Shown piece after piece: positions 57,690 through 64,000 of a stretch of 64,000 nt of DNA. The notes below the pieces were generated by a model, which made no database searches, had not been told where the DNA came from, and saw only the letters and a list, made by a program, of their open reading frames with translations. How positions within the stretch are numbered: position 1 is the first letter of the stretch; every line of letters begins with the position of its first letter. The stretch is from Myxocyprinus asiaticus (taxonomy: Eukaryota; Chordata; Actinopteri; Cypriniformes; Catostomidae), in the NCBI RefSeq assembly GCF_019703515.2, contig NC_059388.1:3767479-3831478 (forward strand). The letters are read 5' to 3'. Position numbers and translations under genes: made by a program.

Positions 57690-58050
57690 ACTAGCTAATA
57701 GAGTAGTGAAAAAGTATTGATATAACCTCGACTTTATATTGAATAATAGGAAGGAAAAGGGAGGACAAATTATTAATTAATGGTAATGTAGTAAGACAAT
57801 GACATTATCCATTCCGGGTAGTGAAACATTGTTCAGAAAACCTTTCTTTGCACCACAGTGGGAAGGGAAGAGACAGAATGGTCATAGACCGGAAATGCAA
57901 TACACTAGCTGATGGGGTAGTGAAACATTGAAAATAAACTCCTCTTCGAAAAAACTGTGGGAAGAGAGAGGTCAGGGTAGCCAAGAAACCAGGCTAATAA
58001 TACAAGCATTCAATCTAGCCAAGCAGGGTAGTGAAACATTGATTTACCAA
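57690..58050. repeat. GTAGTGAAACATTG repeats, four units
   Basis: Variants of GGGTAGTGAAACATTG occur near 57705 (as GAGTAGTGAAAAAGTATTG), 57817, 57914 and 58029. Units include a CACTAGCT or TCTAGCCAA part before and a GGGAAGAGAG-like part after. Spacing is about 100-115 bases. Confidence 0.75.
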
Positions 58051-58129
58051 AATCTGGGAAGAGAGGGAGGAAACATCCAAGATATAAAATCTGGTAAAGG
58101 TGTTAGGGGAAGCCCAGCCTGCATCCTGA

Positions 58130-58910
58130 ATGATGTTTTCTAAGGACATGCCCGTTGCCCAAGCCCAGAAGGAGGCCATGCTCCTGTTGGAATGAGCCTC
58201 AACACTCATGGGACACTGTATACCTTGCAAATTGTAAGCAAGCACATTGGCATCCACATCCCAGTAAGAAAATCCATATGTTCATCAACATGGTTTTAGT
58301 GAGGAAGAAAATTAATACCAGTTTTTTATTTTTTTATTTTTTTATTTTTTTTTATTTTTTTTCAGATCTCCATATGTCAAAACATACTGTATGTGGAAAA
58401 TCCGAAAATATATAGAACAAAATCACTGTGGGACACTGAATGCCTTGCAAATTGTAAGCAAGCACACTGGCATCCACATCTCAGTGAGAAGGTTTATGCT
58501 TTGATATTGCCAAACCTTTTGAGAAATGACAGATTATTTGCAGTCTCTTCACCTCGTCCGACTCAAAAGGAGGAGGAGAGAATGCTTTCAAGGTATCAAC
58601 CTGAGCCCTGAAGGGTGTGGCCAGTACTTTGGACACAGAACCTCTCTAGGCTTAAGAGCAGCTTTTGATAAGCCCAGTCCAAACCCTAAGCAAGAGTCAT
58701 TGACCGACAAGGCCTGAAGGTCCCTGATATGCTTGACTGAAGCTAAAGCGAGTAGCAGGCAGCACAGTCTTAAAAGAGAGTATGTGTTAGCTTACTGCCT
58801 CTAGTGGCTCAAACGTTGAACCGGTAAGCGAATTCAGTACCAGCACTAAGTCACAGCCCGGGACGGTTGCAGGGCGAGAGGGCCTCAGCCATCTAGAGGG
58901 CCTCCCCAGG
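58130..58910 (-). mobile_element. possible DIRS-type fragment
   Basis: ATGCCCGTTGCCCAAGCCCA, GAAGGAGGCCATGCTCCTG and the GC-richer part at 58540-58910 resemble antisense pieces of retroelement sequence widespread in cyprinids. No frame is conserved well enough to name a domain, and the assignment to DIRS is from memory. The segment is interrupted by the polypyrimidine module at 58287-58426. Confidence 0.3.
58287..58426. repeat. polypyrimidine module, copy 1, between 61-bp direct repeats
   Basis: The module begins AACATGGTTTTAGTGAGGAA, holds a T-rich tract ending TTTTCAG, and ends CAAAATCAC. It recurs at 59115-59239. The sequences directly around it, 58210-58270 and 58430-58490, are direct repeats (about 56 of 61 bases identical). 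Confidence 0.85.
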
Positions 58911-59114
58911 GGGGCACACAAGCATGTCAGGAGATGTGCAGAGATTTATTATGAATTCACCAACTAATTATAAATAAATACAACAAAGATGTATTGTAAA
59001 AAGAAAATTATAACTGTTATTAATAATAATAGACACAGTTTTCACCTTAAACTGTAGCGCTGCCACTGTCAATTCATATAAATAGGCCATTCAAGCTACC
59101 TCTTTCTGGTTGTG

Positions 59115-59239
59115 AACATGGTTTTAGTGAGGAAGAAAATGAATACCAGTTTTTTTTTTTTTTTTTTTTTTTTTTCAGATCTCCATATGTCAAAACATAC
59201 TGTATGTGGAAATTCCGAAAATATACAGAACAAAATCAC
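59115..59239. repeat. polypyrimidine module, copy 2
   Basis: It matches 58287-58426, with a purer T-run (about 26 T) before CAG. The 61-base direct repeat is not found beside this copy. Confidence 0.85.
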
Positions 59240-61296
59240 GATGTCCAGTTTCACATAAAGGCTAGAGATGCAGACTGGCTCAAGTAATGCTGCGAGTTTA
59301 TTACAGTTGGCCTATGCAAATGACAATAAGATAAAACAACTAAATGTTTCCATTGTCATGAGGTCAAAATATTATTTGTAATAAAAATAATGCAAAATAC
59401 AGTTTAATATTTTAATAAATATTTATGGCCGTTCAATATGATCACCAGTGTATGACGTATCACTGACTAAGCCTGAGCTTTCCTCATAAATATGAATTTG
59501 TCTTCACCTGCCATCCTATGTTTTGGAAATCCGTCAACTGCTGTATTTCCTACAAACACATTTTGCAATCACGTGGGAAGTAACTAGTCAACTTCAGGCT
59601 GACAGTGTCGAATACATTATTTATAGTTGACATAAGGGGCATACTGCCAAGTGCAATCTGCCAAACCAGATTGGCATGATTCTAACAAAATGATCACACA
59701 GGAAGTCGGTATGTTGTTTCTGAGAGTTCCAGTAACCAAGGATCGGACACATTATGCCCACTCAATAAAATAGCCATCTCCCATCAGAAATTTTTGCATT
59801 GGCTCAAGTGTGTTTACTTTCCCTTGTGGGGCAACCAGAATTGCATTGCATCAGCAGCGTGAGAGTCCCGGGATCAGATTCCGCATTGAAACCAGACAGT
59901 ATTCCTATTCGCATAATCAGTGATGTCATTTTTCCGTCTAACATTACATTTTTACTCCATTAATTGTTAGGTTTAGGTTTGGGGGTTGGGTTGGGGGGTT
60001 TAGTTGATAAAATATGCATTCCTCTTCACTGTATTACTTCCTATACAGCTGAAAACAACTTGCTCCACAACACATTTTTGGCGCCCCTACGTGGAAATTT
60101 CACCTGGAAAATGTTTGAGTTCATGTGCCCATAAGCCCAAAAAACACTTACTGCTTTGGCCAGTGTGGACAGTGTTTTGAATTTTGGTAAGCACAGACTG
60201 ATTTTAGCTAAAGAAAAGTCAACTTAATGTTTCCAATTTCACTGTGAGATCAGTCAAAGGGTTTTTAGAGATTGTAACTCTTGGGAGGAGTTCCCATAGC
60301 TTTAGCTGCTGATGCAGCGCCAAAGTGACCAACTTGAAAAGGAACTCAGATTGACTTGGAAGAGCTTTAGTTGCTTGTCACTTTATTGCAGTGCGTCTAG
60401 TTAGACAATACAGCTCTTTGAGAAGAGTTGCTACTTGTGTGTAGTAGTCATGTGTAATTTTCATATTATTTTTAAGTTAAATGGAAAGCGATGTTGATTT
60501 AATTATATTTATTCCAGAGGTGTATGTGACTAAACTAATAATACTTTCAACATTAGTTTAGAAATTAACCTCTCATTTTTCTCACAGTTTCTTGTCAAAT
60601 GTTCCTCTGACCTAGTAAAAAAAAAAAACAGTTTCAACTCAAGCTTTAACCCTCTGCTGTATCACAAAGCAGGCATAGACTTTTCAGAAACATGATTGTT
60701 GTCCAGTATAGCAACATTGCAGTAACAACCCAACCAAAACATGTTGTAGAAAAGTACAATACAAGAAATCAAAATAAACACTGTGCTACCATGTCATCAC
60801 CAATTTGAAAACCATAGCATGTGAAAATGTATTGCATTTATTCATGTTTTATGCAGATGTAAAATTTTTCATGGAGGACATTTGATGAATGTCATCAAGT
60901 TATAATTGTGTTGATAATTCATTTTCATACAATATGGAAAAGTCATGAAGTATTTTAATTAAAAACACCACTAAGATATTACTTTCATGTTTGGAGGAAA
61001 ATGCTTAATGATAAAGGCATACAATAGTAATCATCTTGAACGTTAGTGTCCTGTGCTCTGTTATGCTTGCTATGTAGCCAACACAAAATCTGAGGTGAAT
61101 GAATAACTGTTCTGTCTTTAACTTAAGAAATAAATTTAATATTCGCCAGTCCAAATGCCTTTGGGTGTTTTTAGATGGAAAAACACATCAAATGATGTTT
61201 TTTCTCGTAAACAGAACTAATGCCATAGGTACATGCTGAGGTTAAACGATGCCAAGCACATGACTGGAACAAGGCCAGCTAATGAATTATAATAAA
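59240..61296. other. unassigned stretch
   Basis: A G-rich segment at 59969-60003 (GGTTTGGGGGTTGGGTTGGG and onward) stands out. The rest is AT-rich, with no gene recognised. Confidence 0.5.
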
Positions 61297-61335
61297 TATA
61301 TATATATATATATAAATAATCACACACATTTAAAA

Positions 61336-62370
61336 CTACACTTCTCTCTCCACTGTCCCTCCCTGAGAGCCCTCTAAGAAGGCCAAGCTGCCCCATTTTT
61401 TATTAAATAAATCTAACTTGCCTAGCCTACATGACATTTCCTTAAATGCCACCACCCTTCCCATCTCTGTGTACCACTCTTGAAATGAGGGTGCTCCAGC
61501 CGAATTCCATCCCCTAAGAACAATCTGTCTGCCAATCATAACACTGGCTAGGACCAAATTTTTTATATATTTATCCCCTATATTAATGATCGCCTCATCG
61601 CCTAAAATACAGAGTTCAGGGCAAAATGAAATTTGAGTGCCCAATACGTCACACATAAAACTCTGAACCCTTAACACACCACCAGAAAACATGGGTTGTG
61701 ACTCCATCTTCTGATTGGCATCACCAGCAGGTGGGTGTGTCTTTCAGACCAAGCCTATACAATCTAGAGGGGGTCCAGTAGAATCAATGTAAAATCTTAA
61801 ATTGCATAAGTCTCACCCTTGCATCTCTAGATGTAGACTTGATGTTTTTTAGAATCCTAGCCCACACTCCCTCCTCCAATACCAAGTTTAGATCTTTCTC
61901 CCATAATCTCATGAGAGAATTTAAGGCTCCGTCCCCCAGACTCTGAATTAGCAGGGAGTAATACACTGATGCCTTGTGACCTTTTCCAAAAGCAGTAATC
62001 ACCACTCCCAGTGTATCTGCCGCTTTAGGGGGGTGTATGCTACTCCCAAAAATAGTACAAAGCAGGTGGTGCAGCTGTAAATACTGTACCTAAAGAACTG
62101 AGACCTACGAATCCCAAAATGTTGAACCATATTTTCAAAGGATCTCAACACTCCACTCACCGAGCGTATTAACCTCCCTCACAATCCACTCATTCCAGCA
62201 GAAAGGGGCTTATTAAAACATAATTTTGGGTTCAGCCATATGCTCGAGGCAACATTTAAATAAATGTCTGAATTAAACTTTCTGGACACTTTTGTCCATA
62301 CCGCATGCAAATGCGAGATAACGGGGTGTAACTTAGCTTCTCTGGTTAGTTTGATAGAAATGCTTTGCAA
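61336..62370 (-). pseudogene. L1-like C-terminal region
   Basis: The pieces are 62370-62179 (HPVISHLHAVWTKVSRKFN, ASSIWLNPKL), 62005-61784 (SLMRLWEKDLNL, LKNIKSTSRDARVRLMQFKI) and 61707-61336 (IKNLVLASVMIGRQIVLRGW, SFQEWYTEMGRVVAFKEMS). Their order fits the C-terminal part of fish L1-like proteins. Confidence 0.8.
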
Positions 62371-62409
62371 TGGAGAAATAGGGGCAAGAACTTCCTGTTC
62401 AATTCAAAA

Positions 62410-63213
62410 CTAGGGAGGGGCTCTCTCAGGTGGAAGTGACCAATGAGCCAAATGTCTGAGACTGAATGCATAATAATAAAACAAAATCTTGGGTAGGCCT
62501 AGCCCACCTTTGTCAATCGGCCTAAACAACTTACTGAAATGTAATCTTGGACGTTTACTATTCCAAATGAAGGACTTCACTATGCTATCAAATTGCTTGA
62601 AATAAGTGAGGGGGACATCTATAGGGAGAGATTGTAGCAGGTAGTTGAATTTTGGAATACAATTCCTTTTACTAAGATTAACCTTCCCAATCATTGATAA
62701 ATGTAATGAAGCCCACCTGCCCACATCGCTCGAAAACCTTTTTATTAAAGTGTAAAAATTAACTCTAACTAAATCACACAAATTTTCTTGGAATAAAATA
62801 CCCAAATACTTAAAGCCCTGTTTGAGCCACTGGAGGGTACCCAGCTAAAAAGCCGTTACTGGGCAGTATGCTGTCAGAGCCAAAGCTTCGGATTTATACC
62901 AATTAACTCTGTATCCTGAGAACTTAGAAAAGGAGTTAATAATTCTGTGGAGGCAAGGCATAGATCTAGTGGGGTCAGAGACGAATAATAAAATATAATC
63001 TGCGTAAAGCAAAAGCTTATGCGCCATACCTCCCACCATCACCCCTGGAAAATCATCCTCCTTTATAATCGTGGATGCTAATGGTTCCAGAGCAAGACAA
63101 AACAATAATGGGGAAAGAGGGCAATCCTGCCAGGTGCCCCTATTCAGAGTAATATCTGAAATGAATCCATTTGTTTGTACTGCCGCTACCGGGTGTCTAT
63201 TGTTGGGCCTCAT
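62410..63213 (-). pseudogene. L1-like reverse transcriptase, broken
   Basis: The first frame (63213-62845) has NRGTWQDCPLSPLLFCLALE and KLLLYADYILLFVS, where Tyr (62995-62997) replaces the second Asp of the catalytic YADD, so it is inactive. RVNWYKSEALAL follows. The second frame (62805-62410) has SSDVGRWASLHLSMIGKVNL, LLQSLPIDVPLTYFKQFD, FIWNSKRPRLHFSKL and GGLGLPKILFYYYAF, the typical L1 segment after the polymerase core. Confidence 0.88.
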
Positions 63214-63236
63214 GTATTCATATAGAAGACAAAGGC

Positions 63237-64000
63237 AGGCCTAACACAGTCGTAAAAACCTAACTCAAGCCCCCACATTCCAAGTCGTAAATTATACTGA
63301 TAAAAATCGCGCCAAAATCAAACAAAGGGAGTCCAAAACAGACTACAAATCCCATGAAGCCTTGCTTACTAAAGGATCGAACTCTCAACTCCTATTGGAT
63401 GAGGCACACAAAAGAACGTCCCTCAAACATGACATCATCAGGAGTTGAAATACCTCTGAAATGCTTCCGGGATTTGCTTCCAGCAACATTGTTTGCAGTG
63501 TGAAGACGCAGCTCATCGCTGCTCTCAGGTGCAACCTCGTGGCACAAGGAAGTAACGTCCGACTTGAAACTGTGGCCATACAATCTCCATCTCGCTGGAC
63601 GAGTTGAGATTACTCTGTGTTCAACCGAACACTCTAACGGATCCGAAGGAGACCACCGAGCAATTCGCATCTTCATCCGTTTGCCTACAGAAGTGAAGAG
63701 ATTAAAGATTTCTCTTCCCTCTTCAATCAAGTCGACATTTCTGAGTTCTCCGCCAGCCCGCCGAGAATCAACAGCCGTACCGCCTGCCGACAGAGTGAGG
63801 AAACGGCCTCCCATCATCACCCGAGCCTCAAGGAACCGGGTCAGAGTTAAAGGACGGAGAAAAAACACATTCTACCTGTGTCCTCATGCGATTCAAGTAA
63901 GAGGTTTACGTCTGGGCAGAGATAGAATATTATAGTGTGTTATTCTTGTGTTTCAAGGTTTTTGCTTTTACAGGTTACGGACCGCCATGTCCGCTCATTA
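63237..64000. other. GC-richer segment, possible retroelement start
   Basis: The segment is richer in GC and CpG than its surroundings. It has overlapping frames on both strands: minus 63868-63392 (158 codons) and plus 63564-63935 (123 codons). Neither matches a family I recognise. GCATCATCAGGAGTTGAAATACC-like sequence (63433-63455) resembles the promoter area of the LTR-like region at 51.4 kb. It could be a 5' LTR and leader running off the window, or a host CpG island with a first exon. Confidence 0.3.

Larger units (their letters stand above)
61297..63236 (-). mobile_element. L1-like LINE, 5' truncated
   Basis: The minus strand carries the end of a reverse transcriptase and the long C-terminal part of an L1-group LINE. 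The 3' end lies at a (TA)n/TAAATA tract (61297-61314). The 5' boundary is about 63236, just upstream of the reverse-transcriptase motif; the endonuclease is missing. Stops and frame changes are frequent. Confidence 0.85.

Overview
The window looks like intergenic or heterochromatic DNA from a bony fish, most probably a cypriniform (carp, minnow or sucker relative). I infer this from the repeat content: a tRNA-headed SINE resembling the cyprinid HAmo family, several fish-type Tc1 transposons (one with Sleeping Beauty-like ends), Ty3/gypsy chromoviruses, a jockey/L2-CR1-like LINE present four times, a second Rex1-like LINE, and many (TA)n tracts. I found no host protein-coding gene, rRNA or genuine tRNA. 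Every recognisable coding stretch belongs to a mobile element, and nearly all are broken.

Layout. 0-1.2 kb: the right part of a Tc1 element with a long open transposase. 1.3-4.6 kb: a MITE, a minisatellite, hAT fragments, inverted Tc1 scraps and a possible solo LTR. 4.6-7.9 kb: LINE-A copy 1, almost full length. 7.9-13.5 kb: a nest in which a 4.7 kb gypsy chromovirus (Gypsy-1) sits inside a Tc1 transposase gene with a CTAT target duplication. 13.6-21.4 kb: MITEs, a solo LTR with a 5-bp duplication, and much unassigned AT-rich DNA. 21.4-23.3 kb: a non-autonomous LTR element whose upper LTR is interrupted by a MITE flanked by TTAA. 23.3-27.5 kb: two LINE-A copies in inverted, tail-to-tail orientation, the second inserted in a DIRS-like gag fragment (27.5-28.2 kb). 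31.0-34.3 kb: LINE-A copy 4, interrupted by a small GC-rich LTR element.

35.8-36.2 kb: the SINE. 37.7-39.5 kb: tandem repeats and the right half of another non-autonomous LTR element with a 39-bp internal repeat. 40.6-46.4 kb: a second, badly decayed chromovirus (Gypsy-2), interrupted by LINE-B and carrying a 448-bp tandem duplication, one copy of which contains telomere-type hexamers. 47.3-49.6 kb: a Sleeping Beauty-like Tc1 element with an internal compound insertion. 51.4-52.6 kb: LTR-like sequence. 53.8-55.0 kb: a second LINE-B copy. 56.5-59.3 kb: several unassigned repeat clusters. 61.3-63.2 kb: the 3' part of an L1-like LINE. 63.2-64.0 kb: GC-richer sequence, possibly the start of another retroelement.

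How it works together: the elements do not form a pathway. The content is a record of successive insertions, with older elements serving as targets for younger ones. Some order can be read directly from target duplications and from one uninserted (empty) site. I did not find a convincing new biological system. The signals most worth a second look are the telomeric hexamers in the Gypsy-2 duplication, the polypyrimidine module flanked by a 61-bp direct repeat near 58.3 kb, the paired degenerate repeat clusters at 56.5-57.2 kb, the inverted LINE pair, and the two unrelated LTR elements with in-frame peptide-repeat interiors.
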